From Modicisalibacter sp033446685 (GTDB taxonomy: Bacteria; Pseudomonadota; Gammaproteobacteria; Pseudomonadales; Halomonadaceae): a stretch of 64,000 nt of DNA. Location of the stretch: contig NZ_JAWQLY010000016.1 in assembly GCF_033446685.1 (NCBI RefSeq), forward strand, positions 1 to 64,000, written 5' to 3'. The translations under genes and the position numbers were made by a program. Below are positions 1 through 7,461 of the stretch, piece by piece. The first letter of the stretch is position 1. Every line of letters starts with the position of its first letter. Below the pieces are notes generated by a model, which was not told the DNA's origin, did no database searches, and worked only from the letters and a program-made list of their open reading frames with translations.

Positions 1-89
1 AGCAGTCGGGCAACGGGCGCGACAAGTCGCACCACAGCCTGGCGGAGTATTCCGAGCTCAAGACGGTGTGGATGGCGTTGGCGACATGA
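1..89 (+). CDS. aldehyde dehydrogenase, C-terminal fragment (PuuC-like)
   Basis: Only the last 28 codons lie in the window, read from base 3 to the TGA at 87-89. The peptide contains QSGNGRDKSHHSLAEYSELK and ends TVWMALAT. This matches the C-terminal signature of NAD(P)-dependent aldehyde dehydrogenases of the gamma-glutamyl-gamma-aminobutyraldehyde (PuuC/AldH) type, which oxidise aldehydes in putrescine and polyamine breakdown. The neighbouring XRE/cupin regulator on the opposite strand is the class (PuuR) that usually controls such genes, which supports the call. The catalytic Cys and Glu lie outside the window, so substrate specificity cannot be judged. Confidence 0.65.
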   Translation, partial: QSGNGRDKSHHSLAEYSELKTVWMALAT

Positions 90-134
90 CGCCAGGCAAT
101 CGCCTAGGAATTGACAAATGCGAGATGCGAAGGC

Positions 135-686
135 TTAGAACGTGCGCGCCGGCGTGCAGCAGCTGACCAGCCGGCAGGGCGTCTTGCCGGGGTTGCGAAA
201 GCGGTGGGGCAACTGGGTGTTGAAGTAATAGGCCTCGCCGGGACCCAGGACACGGGAGTCGATGCCGATGGTGATCTCGATCTCGCCTTCGAGCACCACG
301 CCGGCTTCCTCGCCGCGATGGGTGATCATCTCGCGGCCGGTGTCGGCGCCCGCCGGGTAGGTTTCGATCATGAACGACAGCGCGCGGGTCTGGTGGTTGG
401 CGCCGACCAGCTTGTAGATCACCTCGCCGCTGCCGATGTCGGTGAGCTCGTCGGCCGAATAGAAGACCTGGTCGCGACTCTCTAGGTCGAGGGTGAAGAA
501 ATCGCCGACACTGATCGGGATGGCGTCGAGGATCTTCTTCAGCGAGCTGACCGAAGGGCTGACCTTGCCCTGTTCGATCAGCGACAGGCTCGAGTGGGTG
601 ACGCCGCAGCGCTTGGCCAGCTCACGCTGGGAAATGCCACGCAGGGTGCGCAGCGAGCGCAGGCGTGGGCCGACATCGTCTGACAT
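135..686 (-). CDS. XRE-family regulator with C-terminal cupin domain (PuuR-like)
   Basis: A 183-residue protein. An N-terminal helix-turn-helix (about residues 8-58, with GISQRELAKRCGVTHSSLS) is followed by a cupin barrel (about 108-175, with HRGEEAGVVLEGEIEI and YYFNTQLPHRF). This HTH-cupin architecture is that of PuuR and other repressors that sense small metabolites, polyamines in PuuR itself. I start at the ATG at 686 because AAGGAA lies just upstream; an in-frame start at 746 would add 20 arginine-rich residues and overlap the gatB stop. It converges with the aldehyde dehydrogenase fragment, so it may regulate that pathway. The ligand is inferred only from the family and the neighbour. 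Confidence 0.8.
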   Translation of the reverse strand: MSDDVGPRLRSLRTLRGISQRELAKRCGVTHSSLSLIEQGKVSPSVSSLKKILDAIPISVGDFFTLDLESRDQVFYSADELTDIGSGEVIYKLVGANHQTRALSFMIETYPAGADTGREMITHRGEEAGVVLEGEIEITIGIDSRVLGPGEAYYFNTQLPHRFRNPGKTPCRLVSCCTPARTF

Positions 687-706
687 CCCTTGGTTCCTTG
701 TGTAAC

Positions 707-734
707 CGCGCCGGCAGGCTCGCCCGCCGGCGCG
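707..734 (-). other. intergenic hairpin between gatB and the XRE regulator
   Basis: Perfect 9-bp arms CGCGCCGGC (707-715) and GCCGGCGCG (726-734) enclose a 10-nt loop, between the gatB stop and the start of the downstream regulator gene. No T-run follows on the minus strand, so it is not a classical intrinsic terminator. It may limit read-through or protect the 3' end of the gatCAB message; that is inference. Confidence 0.4.
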
Positions 735-742
735 ATGGTCGG

Positions 743-2197
743 TCATGCGTTGTCGAGTTTTTCCTTGAGCAGGGCGTTGACCTGCTGCGGATTGGCGGTG
801 CCGCGCGACGCCTTCATCACCTGGCCGACGAAGTAGCCGATCATCTTGCCGCGCTTGTCGGGTTCGGCGTCGCGGTACTGGGCGACCTGCACCGGACTGT
901 CGGCGACCACCTGGTCGATCATCGCCTCGATGGCGCCGCTGTCGGTGACTTGCTTGAGACCCTGGGCGTCGATGATCGCGTCGGCGCTTTCGCCTTCACC
1001 CTCCCACAGTGCGGCGAACACTTGCTTGGCCGCCTTGCCGTTGATGGTCTCGTCCTTGACGCGGGCCACCAGACCGCCGAGCTGGGAGGCCGAGACGGGA
1101 CTGTCGGCGATCTCCAGGCTTTCCTTGTTGAGGCGCCCGGCGAGCTCCCCCTGGACCCAGTTGGCGGCCAGCTTGGCGTCCTCGCTGACATCCTTGACGA
1201 CTTCGAAGTACTCGGCCATGGCGCGGCTCGACGAGAGCACGCTGGCGTCGTAGGCCGACAGGCCCAGTTCGTCCTGGAAACGGGCGCGCTTCTCGCTGGG
1301 CAGCTCCGGCAGGCTGGCGCGCAGGTGATCGACATAAGCCTGGTCGAGCATCACCGGCAGCAGGTCGGGGCAGGGGAAGTAGCGATAGTCGTTGGCCTGC
1401 TCCTTGGTGCGCATGCTGCGCGTCTCGTCGGCCTCGGGGTCGTACAGGCGAGTCTCCTGCACCACCGTGCCGCCGTCCTCGATCAGCTCGATCTGGCGCT
1501 CGATCTCGAAGGCGATCGCCTTCTCGACGAAGCGGAACGAGTTGACGTTCTTGATCTCGGCCCGGGTGCCCAGGGTCACCTCGCCCTTGGGGCGCACCGA
1601 GACGTTGACGTCGCAGCGCATCGAGCCCTCGGCCATGTTGCCGTCGGAGATCCCCAGATAGGTGACGATGGCGTGGATCGCCTTGAGGTAGGCCGCCGCT
1701 TCCTTGGCCGAGCGCATGTCGGGCTCGGAAACGATCTCGAGCAACGGTGTGCCGGCACGGTTCAAATCGATGCCGGTCATGCCCTGATAGTTTTCGTGCA
1801 ACGACTTGCCGGCATCCTCCTCGAGGTGGGCATGATGCACGCGGATGCGCTTGGTGCTGCCGTCATCGAGGGTGATCTCGACCTCGCCCCGGCCGACGAT
1901 CGGCTGATACATCTGGCTGGTCTGGTAGCCTTTGGGCAGGTCGGGGTAGAAGTAGTTCTTGCGATCGAAGATCGAGGTCTCGGGGATCTCGGCGTCGATG
2001 CCGAGCCCGAACTTGACCGCCATCGCCACGGCGCCTTCGTTGAGCACCGGCAATACCCCCGGCAGGCCCAGGTCGACGGCGCAGGCCTGGGTATTGGGCG
2101 CGGCGCCGAAGGCGGTCGAGGCGCCGGAGAAGATCTTCGACTGAGTGGCGAGCTGGACGTGGACTTCCAGGCCGATCACGGTTTCCCACTGCATCAT
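743..2197 (-). CDS. gatB: Asp-tRNA(Asn)/Glu-tRNA(Gln) amidotransferase subunit B
   Basis: A 484-residue GatB. This subunit binds the misacylated tRNA and carries out the ATP-dependent activation of Glu-tRNA(Gln) or Asp-tRNA(Asn), using ammonia produced by GatA. The N-terminus MMQWETVIGLEVHVQL and the stretch TGIDLNRAGTPLLEIVSEPD are family hallmarks; the helical and YqeY-like tail domain ends in LKEKLDNA. Length is normal for the family. The start codon overlaps the gatA stop as ATGA (2194-2197), indicating translational coupling. An open frame continues upstream to 2728, but that part reads across gatA and its tandem repeat and is not GatB sequence. Confidence 0.97.
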   Translation of the reverse strand: MMQWETVIGLEVHVQLATQSKIFSGASTAFGAAPNTQACAVDLGLPGVLPVLNEGAVAMAVKFGLGIDAEIPETSIFDRKNYFYPDLPKGYQTSQMYQPIVGRGEVEITLDDGSTKRIRVHHAHLEEDAGKSLHENYQGMTGIDLNRAGTPLLEIVSEPDMRSAKEAAAYLKAIHAIVTYLGISDGNMAEGSMRCDVNVSVRPKGEVTLGTRAEIKNVNSFRFVEKAIAFEIERQIELIEDGGTVVQETRLYDPEADETRSMRTKEQANDYRYFPCPDLLPVMLDQAYVDHLRASLPELPSEKRARFQDELGLSAYDASVLSSSRAMAEYFEVVKDVSEDAKLAANWVQGELAGRLNKESLEIADSPVSASQLGGLVARVKDETINGKAAKQVFAALWEGEGESADAIIDAQGLKQVTDSGAIEAMIDQVVADSPVQVAQYRDAEPDKRGKMIGYFVGQVMKASRGTANPQQVNALLKEKLDNA

Positions 2198-3714
2198 GCG
2201 TTCTCCTGACCGAAAGCGGGCTGACGGCGGTGCCAATCGGTCGCCTGCTGGAAGCGATGAGCGACGTTGAGCAGGCGTTGCTCGGCGAAATGCGGACCGA
2301 GTATCTGTAGGCCGACGGGACGGCCTTCCGTGGGACGGCCTTCCGTGGGACGGCCTTCCGTGGGACGGCCTTCCGTGGGGCGCTGGCCGACGAAGCCGGC
2401 CGGCACGCTGATGCCCGGGATGCCGGCCAGGTTGACGGCGATCGTGTAAATGTCCTGCAGGTACATCGATACCGGGTCCTTCTTGGCGCCCAGGTCGAAG
2501 GCCGGCGTCGGCGAGGCCGGCCCCATCAGCACATCGACATCCTCGAAGGCGTCGAGAAAGTCCTGGCGAATCAGCCGGCGAACCTGCTGGGCCTTCTTGT
2601 AGTAGGCGTCGAAGAAGCCTTCCGAGAGGGTATGGGTGCCGATCAGGATGCGCCGCTTGACCTCGTCGCCGAAGCCTTCGGCCCGCGAGCGCTGGTAGAG
2701 ATCGATCAGGTCGCTGGGGTTGTCGCAACGATGACCGAAGCGTACGCCGTCGTAGCGCGACAGGTTCGACGAAGCCTCGGCGGGGGCGATCACGTAGTAG
2801 GCGGGGATCGCCAGCGAGGTATGCGGCAGGCTGACCTCGCGCACCGTGGCGCCGAGCGATTCATAGACCCTGATCGCCTCGCGGATCGCCGTTTCGACCG
2901 CCGGGTCGAGGCCGTCGCCGAAGTACTCGCTGGGCAGGCCGATCTTGAGTCCCGACAGCGATTCGTCGAGTTCGGCGGTGTAGTCGGGCACGCCGCGCGC
3001 CACGCTGGTCGAATCGCGCAGGTCGTGACCGGCGATGGTGCCGAGCAACAGCGCGCAGTCCTCGGCGGTGCGGGCCAGCGGGCCGCCCTGGTCGAGACTC
3101 GAGGCGTAGGCGACCATGCCGTAGCGCGACACGCGGCCATAGGTGGGCTTCAGGCCGGTGATGCCGCAGAACGCCGCCGGCTGGCGGATAGAGCCGCCGG
3201 TATCGGTGCCCAGCGCGGCCGGAACCAGCCCGGCGGCGACCGCCGCGGCGCTGCCACCGGAGCTGCCGCCGGGCACCGCGGACAGGTCCCACGGGTTCTT
3301 GACCGGGCCGTAGTAGCTGTTTTCGTTGGACGAGCCCATCGCGAACTCGTCCATGTTGGTCTTGCCGAGGCTGACGCTGCCGGCGGCGGCGAGCTTCTCG
3401 ACCACCGTGGCGTCATAGGGCGATTCGAAGTTGTCGAGCATCCGCGAGCCGCAACTGGTACGCACGCCGCGGGTGCAGAAGATGTCCTTCAAGGCCAGCG
3501 GCAGGCCGGTCAGCGGACCGGCCTCGCCACGTGCGCGAGCGGCGTCGGCAGCGTCCGCCGCCTGCAGCGCCTGTTCGCCGGTGACGGTAATGAAACTGTT
3601 GAGCTCGCCGTCGAGGCGCTCGATGCGCGCGAGCAGCGACTCGGTCAGCTCGCGGCTGGAGAACTCACCGGCGGCCAGCGCCGTGGCCAGCTCGGTCAAG
3701 GTCTTGTCATGCAT
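2194..3714 (-). CDS. gatA: Asp-tRNA(Asn)/Glu-tRNA(Gln) amidotransferase subunit A, with in-frame tandem repeat
   Basis: A 506-residue amidase-signature protein, the glutaminase subunit that releases ammonia for transamidation. The Ser-cisSer-Lys machinery is visible: Lys76 in LALKDIF, the glycine/serine loop PGGSSGGSAAAVAAG near residues 148-162, and DTGGSIRQP near 171-179. Near the C-terminus the usual FV-x-x-RPVGLQ segment is expanded by four copies of TEGRP (residues 447-466), encoded by four identical 15-bp repeats. Without them the protein would be 486 residues, the usual GatA size. The reading frame stays open, so the expansion is presumably tolerated. The gene sits 53 bp after gatC and overlaps gatB. 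Confidence 0.96.
   Translation of the reverse strand: MHDKTLTELATALAAGEFSSRELTESLLARIERLDGELNSFITVTGEQALQAADAADAARARGEAGPLTGLPLALKDIFCTRGVRTSCGSRMLDNFESPYDATVVEKLAAAGSVSLGKTNMDEFAMGSSNENSYYGPVKNPWDLSAVPGGSSGGSAAAVAAGLVPAALGTDTGGSIRQPAAFCGITGLKPTYGRVSRYGMVAYASSLDQGGPLARTAEDCALLLGTIAGHDLRDSTSVARGVPDYTAELDESLSGLKIGLPSEYFGDGLDPAVETAIREAIRVYESLGATVREVSLPHTSLAIPAYYVIAPAEASSNLSRYDGVRFGHRCDNPSDLIDLYQRSRAEGFGDEVKRRILIGTHTLSEGFFDAYYKKAQQVRRLIRQDFLDAFEDVDVLMGPASPTPAFDLGAKKDPVSMYLQDIYTIAVNLAGIPGISVPAGFVGQRPTEGRPTEGRPTEGRPTEGRPVGLQILGPHFAEQRLLNVAHRFQQATDWHRRQPAFGQENA
2317..2376 (-). repeat. 4 x 15-bp perfect tandem repeat inside gatA
   Basis: Four identical copies of gggacggccttccgt (plus strand) at 2317-2331, 2332-2346, 2347-2361 and 2362-2376, followed by a partial GGG. 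On the minus strand each copy encodes Thr-Glu-Gly-Arg-Pro in the gatA frame. The unit is a multiple of three, so copy-number change by replication slippage would keep the gene in frame. Confidence 0.95.
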
Positions 3715-3767
3715 GAGCAGAGGGGCTCCCTGAAAGGCTTTTTCTTTCTTGCGCAGTCGTCGTCGGC

Positions 3768-4055
3768 TTATTCGACGACCCTGGGGACCAGGTACAGGCC
3801 GTTTTCCACGGCCGGTGCACAGCGCTGGAAGCGCTCACGCTGGTCGCTCTCGGTCACTTCGTCGGCGCGCAGGCGCTGGGTGGCGTCGAGCGGGTGGGCC
3901 AGCGGTGCCACGCCGGTGGTGTCGACGGCCTGCAGGCGGTCGACCATTTCCAGGATCCGGCTCAGGTCGTCCACATAGCCCGCGGCTTCGTCGTCGTTCA
4001 GGCCTAGGCGAGCGAGAAAGGCGGCTCGCCGCACGTCTTGGGGTTCAAGCGCCAT
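3768..4055 (-). CDS. gatC: Asp-tRNA(Asn)/Glu-tRNA(Gln) amidotransferase subunit C
   Basis: A 95-residue GatC, the small subunit that wraps around and stabilises the GatA-GatB complex. It begins MALEPQDVRRAAFLARLGLNDDEAA and contains the conserved ILEMVDRLQAVDTTGVAPLAHPL motif. I chose the ATG at 4055, preceded by GAGGA; the TTG at 4073 would overlap the ribosome binding site. It is first in gatCAB and is transcribed divergently from mreB across about 195 bp. The presence of gatCAB suggests that Gln-tRNA and/or Asn-tRNA is made by the indirect route, although GlnRS and AsnRS cannot be checked in this window. Confidence 0.95.
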   Translation of the reverse strand: MALEPQDVRRAAFLARLGLNDDEAAGYVDDLSRILEMVDRLQAVDTTGVAPLAHPLDATQRLRADEVTESDQRERFQRCAPAVENGLYLVPRVVE

Positions 4056-4250
4056 AACGTCTGCTGTCCTCAATCAGGCTTCGGGCAAGGCGGGTCGAGC
4101 GGTGCGATGCGCCGCAATCGACGGTTAGGAAAATAGCCTGATACGGTAGCATAACTCGGCTTGGCAGGCATCTCGCTTGCCGGCCTGCCCCCGCGATGAT
4201 ACCGTTTGCCTCCGCACAGGGTTCCGGTCTGGACTAGGTGAAAGACTTCC

Positions 4251-5288
4251 ATGTTTAAACGTTTGAGGGGGCTGTTCTCCAGCGATCTATCGATCGATCT
4301 GGGTACCGCCAACACACTGATTTATGTACGCGGTCGCGGAATCGTCCTGGACGAGCCCTCGGTGGTCGCGATCCGCCAGTCGGGCAACATGCGCTCTGTT
4401 GCGGCCGTGGGGGTCGATGCCAAGCGCATGCTCGGCCGCACACCGGGCAACATCACCGCGATTCGTCCGATGAAGGACGGCGTGATCGCCGACTTCACCG
4501 TCACCGAGCAGATGCTCCAGCATTTCATCCGCAAGGTTCACCAGAGCACTTTCCTGACCCCGAGCCCGCGTGTGCTGGTCTGCGTACCGTGCATGTCGAC
4601 CCAGGTCGAGCGGCGTGCCATCAAGGAGTCCGCCGAAGGGGCGGGTGCCCGCGAGGTGTTCCTGATCGAGGAGCCGATGGCGGCTGCCATCGGTGCCGGC
4701 CTGCCGGTCGAGGAAGCCCAGGGCTCGATGGTCGTCGACGTCGGTGGCGGCACCTCCGAAATCGCCATCATCTCGCTCAACGGCGTGGTCTACTCCGAGT
4801 CGATCCGCGTCGGCGGCGACCGTTTCGACGAGGCGATCACCGCCTACGTGCGTCGCCACTACGGCAGCCTGATCGGCGAGGCCACGGCGGAACGCATCAA
4901 GGAAGAGATCGGCTGCGCCTATCCGGGCGGCGAGCTGCGCGAGATCGACGTGCGCGGCCGCAACCTGGCCGAAGGCATTCCGCGCAGCTTCACGCTCAAC
5001 TCCCACGAGATCCTCGATGCACTTCAGGATCCGCTGGCGTCGATCGTCGCCGCGGTCAAGAGCGCCCTGGAACAGTCGCCGCCCGAGCTGGCCTCCGACA
5101 TCGCCGAGCGCGGCCTGGTGCTGACCGGCGGTGGCGCGCTGCTGCGCGATATGGACAAGTTGATCGCCGAGGAAACCGGACTGCCGGTGATCGTCGCCGA
5201 GGATCCGCTGACCTGTGTGGCGCGCGGCGGCGGCAAGGCCCTCGAGATGATCGACCAGCATACCTTCGAACTGCTTTCCAGCGATTGA
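4251..5288 (+). CDS. mreB: rod-shape determining actin homologue MreB
   Basis: A 345-residue bacterial actin that forms membrane-associated filaments and directs the elongasome (MreC, MreD, RodA, PBP2) during lateral wall growth. The nucleotide-binding motifs are clear: SIDLGTANTLIYV (phosphate 1, near the N-terminus), VVDVGGGTSEIAII (phosphate 2) and LVLTGGGALL (adenosine). The N-terminal MFKRLRGLF is an amphipathic membrane-binding helix as in other Gram-negative MreB proteins. Length matches E. coli MreB (347). It is first in mreBCD and is followed by two hairpins before mreC. Confidence 0.98.
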   Translation: MFKRLRGLFSSDLSIDLGTANTLIYVRGRGIVLDEPSVVAIRQSGNMRSVAAVGVDAKRMLGRTPGNITAIRPMKDGVIADFTVTEQMLQHFIRKVHQSTFLTPSPRVLVCVPCMSTQVERRAIKESAEGAGAREVFLIEEPMAAAIGAGLPVEEAQGSMVVDVGGGTSEIAIISLNGVVYSESIRVGGDRFDEAITAYVRRHYGSLIGEATAERIKEEIGCAYPGGELREIDVRGRNLAEGIPRSFTLNSHEILDALQDPLASIVAAVKSALEQSPPELASDIAERGLVLTGGGALLRDMDKLIAEETGLPVIVAEDPLTCVARGGGKALEMIDQHTFELLSSD

Positions 5289-5293
5289 CGAAT

Positions 5294-5352
5294 GGCGGCG
5301 CCTTGCGCCGCCGTTGATTGTTGCGGATGGGCCGCCTTTTCGAATGCGGCCC
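5294..5352 (+). other. two hairpins in the mreB-mreC gap
   Basis: Hairpin 1 has perfect 8-bp arms GGCGGCGC (5294-5301) and GCGCCGCC (5305-5312) with loop CTT. Hairpin 2 has 7-bp arms GGGCCGC (5329-5335) and GCGGCCC (5346-5352). Neither has a following T-run. They fill the gap between mreB and the proposed mreC start at 5385. A role in attenuation or mRNA processing, which would lower mreC/mreD output relative to mreB, is inferred. Confidence 0.55.
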
Positions 5353-5384
5353 GCTTTCGTGGTCAGCTCGCAGGGAGTCGATCT

Positions 5385-6302
5385 ATCAAACCGCTGTTTT
5401 CGCAGGGGCCCGCCCCCGGCTATCGCATGCTGCTGTGCGCCTTCATCGCCTTCGCGTTGATGTTTGCCGAGCACCGCCTGCCGCGATTCGCGGAACTGCG
5501 CGCGGAATTGTCGACTCTGGTCACCCCTGTACAGTGGCTGGTCAGCCTGCCCAGCGACGCGCTCTCCTGGGGGGCGCTGGTGATCACCGACCAGAGCGAG
5601 CTGATCGACGAGAACCGCCGCCTGCGCGAGCAGTTGCTGACGCTATCTCATCGCGTCCAGCGCATGGCCAGCCTGACCGCCGAGAACGTGCGCCTGCGGG
5701 AACTGCTGCATGCCGCGCAACGTCGCCAGGTGCCGTACCTCGGTGCCGAATTGCTGTCGCTGGATTCCGATCCCTTTACCCATCAGATGGTCATCGACCG
5801 TGGCCGCAGCAGCGGGGTGCGTGTCGGCTTGCCGGTGATGGACGCCTCGGGGCTGATCGGTCAGGTGATCTCGGTATCCGCCTACACCAGTCGGATCCTG
5901 ATGGTCGCCGATGCCAGCCATGCGGTGCCGGTGCAGAGCAATCGCAACGGACTGCGTTTCATCGTCCAGGGAACCGGTAGTTACGACACCCTGGATGTGC
6001 TGCACGTGGCCGATACGGCCGATATCCGGGTCGGCGACCTGCTGGTGACTTCCGGCCTGGGCGGGCGCTTTCCCGAAGGCTTCCCGGTGGCCCGCGTCAG
6101 TGAGGTGATCCACGACCCGGGCGAGCCGTTCGCCCAGGTCAGTGCCGAACCGATCGCCCAGCCCGAACGCTCGCGGCACTTCCTGATTCTGTTTCCGCCG
6201 CCGCGGGCGACGCTGATCAGCGACGAAGCGGTCGATGCCGCCCTCGAGACCGCCAGCGGCCAGCCACAGCCCGGCGAAGACGCCGCGGAGCAGCAGCCAT
6301 GA
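5385..6302 (+). CDS. mreC: rod-shape determining protein MreC (apparent AUC start)
   Basis: A bitopic inner-membrane protein of the elongasome: a transmembrane helix (about residues 15-31), a coiled coil (about 65-105, DQSELIDENRRLREQL onward) and a periplasmic double beta-barrel domain that binds PBP2. The N-terminal KPLFSQGP aligns with E. coli MKPIFSRGP, which puts initiation at ATC 5385, preceded by GCAGGGAG with a 7-nt spacer. No ATG, GTG or TTG occurs in frame between 5292 and 5427. The ATG at 5292 would add 31 residues read through two hairpins; the ATG at 5427 would cut off the conserved N-terminus. It is 305 aa from 5385, and overlaps mreD by 4 nt. Confidence 0.93.
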   Translation: MKPLFSQGPAPGYRMLLCAFIAFALMFAEHRLPRFAELRAELSTLVTPVQWLVSLPSDALSWGALVITDQSELIDENRRLREQLLTLSHRVQRMASLTAENVRLRELLHAAQRRQVPYLGAELLSLDSDPFTHQMVIDRGRSSGVRVGLPVMDASGLIGQVISVSAYTSRILMVADASHAVPVQSNRNGLRFIVQGTGSYDTLDVLHVADTADIRVGDLLVTSGLGGRFPEGFPVARVSEVIHDPGEPFAQVSAEPIAQPERSRHFLILFPPPRATLISDEAVDAALETASGQPQPGEDAAEQQP

Positions 6303-6784
6303 TCGTTTCCCTGCGCGGCCTGGTCACTACCTGGATCAGCCTGCTGCTGGCCTTGTGCCTGCAGGTGATGCCGCTACCCGATGCCTGGCTGATCTGGCGC
6401 CCCGATTGGCTGGGCCTGATCCTGATCTATTGGTGCGTGGTCGCGCCGCAGCGGGTCGGCGTATTCCACGGCTTCATCCTCGGCCTGCTGCTCGATCTGA
6501 TCGAAGGCGCGCCGCTCGGCCAGAATGCGCTGGTGATGGCGATGGTCGCCTTCCTGGCTCTGCTCGTTTATCAGCGCATGCGCGCCTACGCCCTGGTTCA
6601 GCAGGCGGTGCTGGTGTTCGTGCTGCTGGGCATCGCGCAGCTGCTCGAGCAGTGGCTGCGGACTATCTTCGGGCCCTTTGCGATCAACCTCGCCTTTCTG
6701 CTGCCGGCGTTGATCGGCGCGGTTCTGTGGCCCTGGTTCTATACCTTGCTGCAAGTGCTGCGGCGGCGCTTGGGTGTGAGCTAG
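6299..6784 (+). CDS. mreD: rod-shape determining membrane protein MreD
   Basis: A 161-residue, very hydrophobic protein with about five or six membrane helices and the typical MreD start, a short N-terminus followed by TWISLLLALCLQVMPLP. It is an inner-membrane partner of MreC and RodA in lateral wall synthesis. The motif GFILGLLLDLIEGAPLGQNAL is characteristic of the family. The start codon overlaps the mreC stop (ATGA), so the two are likely translationally coupled. Confidence 0.95.
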   Translation: MIVSLRGLVTTWISLLLALCLQVMPLPDAWLIWRPDWLGLILIYWCVVAPQRVGVFHGFILGLLLDLIEGAPLGQNALVMAMVAFLALLVYQRMRAYALVQQAVLVFVLLGIAQLLEQWLRTIFGPFAINLAFLLPALIGAVLWPWFYTLLQVLRRRLGVS

Positions 6785-6826
6785 TCCGTCCCGTGCGGCG
6801 ATCGGCGACCCGTCAAGGAGACGACG

Positions 6827-7429
6827 ATGACGCTTTCCCCCCCTGTGTTACGCCTGGCGTCGGCTTCGCCGCGTCGCCGTGAACTGCTGGCGAGTATCGG
6901 TATTGCGACCGAGGTGGCGCCGGTCGATATCGACGAGACGCCCCATGCCGGTGAAAGCGCGGACGGTTACGTGCTGCGGCTGGCCTGCGACAAGGCGCTG
7001 GCGGGGGCGGCCGGCAGTACCTTGCCGACGCTCGGCTCGGACACCGCGGTGGTACTGGACGGCGCCATCCTCGGTAAACCGCGCGATCGCGAGCATGCCT
7101 GCGAGATGCTCACCGCCCTGTCGGGGCGCTGGCATGAGGTGATGACCGCGGTGGCGGTGACCGGCCCCCAGGGTCTATTGCAAGCCTGCGTGACCACGCG
7201 GGTGGCGATGCGCCCGATCGCCGCGGCTGAGATCGCCGCCTACTGGGTAACCGGCGAGCCCGCCGACAAGGCCGGAGGCTATGCCATCCAGGGGCGTGCC
7301 GCGATATTAGTCGAGCGCATCGAGGGCAGTCACTCGGCGGTGGTCGGCCTGCCGTTGTACGAAACCGCGCAGTTGCTGCAGCGCCAGGGCCTCGCGCTGT
7401 GGCCTGACGGCGTCGGCGCTGTGTCATAA
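6827..7429 (+). CDS. maf: Maf-family nucleotide pyrophosphatase (dTTP/UTP type)
   Basis: A 200-residue Maf protein that hydrolyses non-canonical or excess nucleoside triphosphates to monophosphates. Visible motifs are LASASPRRRELL near residues 10-21, TLGSDTAVVLDG with the catalytic Asp, and KAGGYAIQGRAAILVERIEGSHSAVVGLPLYET at the C-terminal half. Location between mreD and rng is that of E. coli yhdE, whose product acts on dTTP and UTP; the substrate is inferred from this. AAGGAG precedes the ATG. Confidence 0.93.
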   Translation: MTLSPPVLRLASASPRRRELLASIGIATEVAPVDIDETPHAGESADGYVLRLACDKALAGAAGSTLPTLGSDTAVVLDGAILGKPRDREHACEMLTALSGRWHEVMTAVAVTGPQGLLQACVTTRVAMRPIAAAEIAAYWVTGEPADKAGGYAIQGRAAILVERIEGSHSAVVGLPLYETAQLLQRQGLALWPDGVGAVS

Positions 7430-7461
7430 TCGAGCCAAGACCTCAGCACAAGGATTCCCGC

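Noticed and set aside
665..2209. Long plus-strand open frame (514 codons) opposite gatB
   Set aside because: It is an antisense shadow of gatB, low-complexity in composition with no recognisable domain; such frames are common in GC-rich coding DNA.
2198..2728. N-terminal extension of gatB through the tandem-repeat region
   Set aside because: It lies in another frame of gatA, reads the 15-bp repeat as GRPSH units, and GatB homologues start at MQWETVIGLE.
5292..5384. ATG at 5292 as the mreC start
   Set aside because: The 31 extra residues are encoded by two perfect hairpins, lack homology to MreC and have no Shine-Dalgarno; kept only as an alternative.
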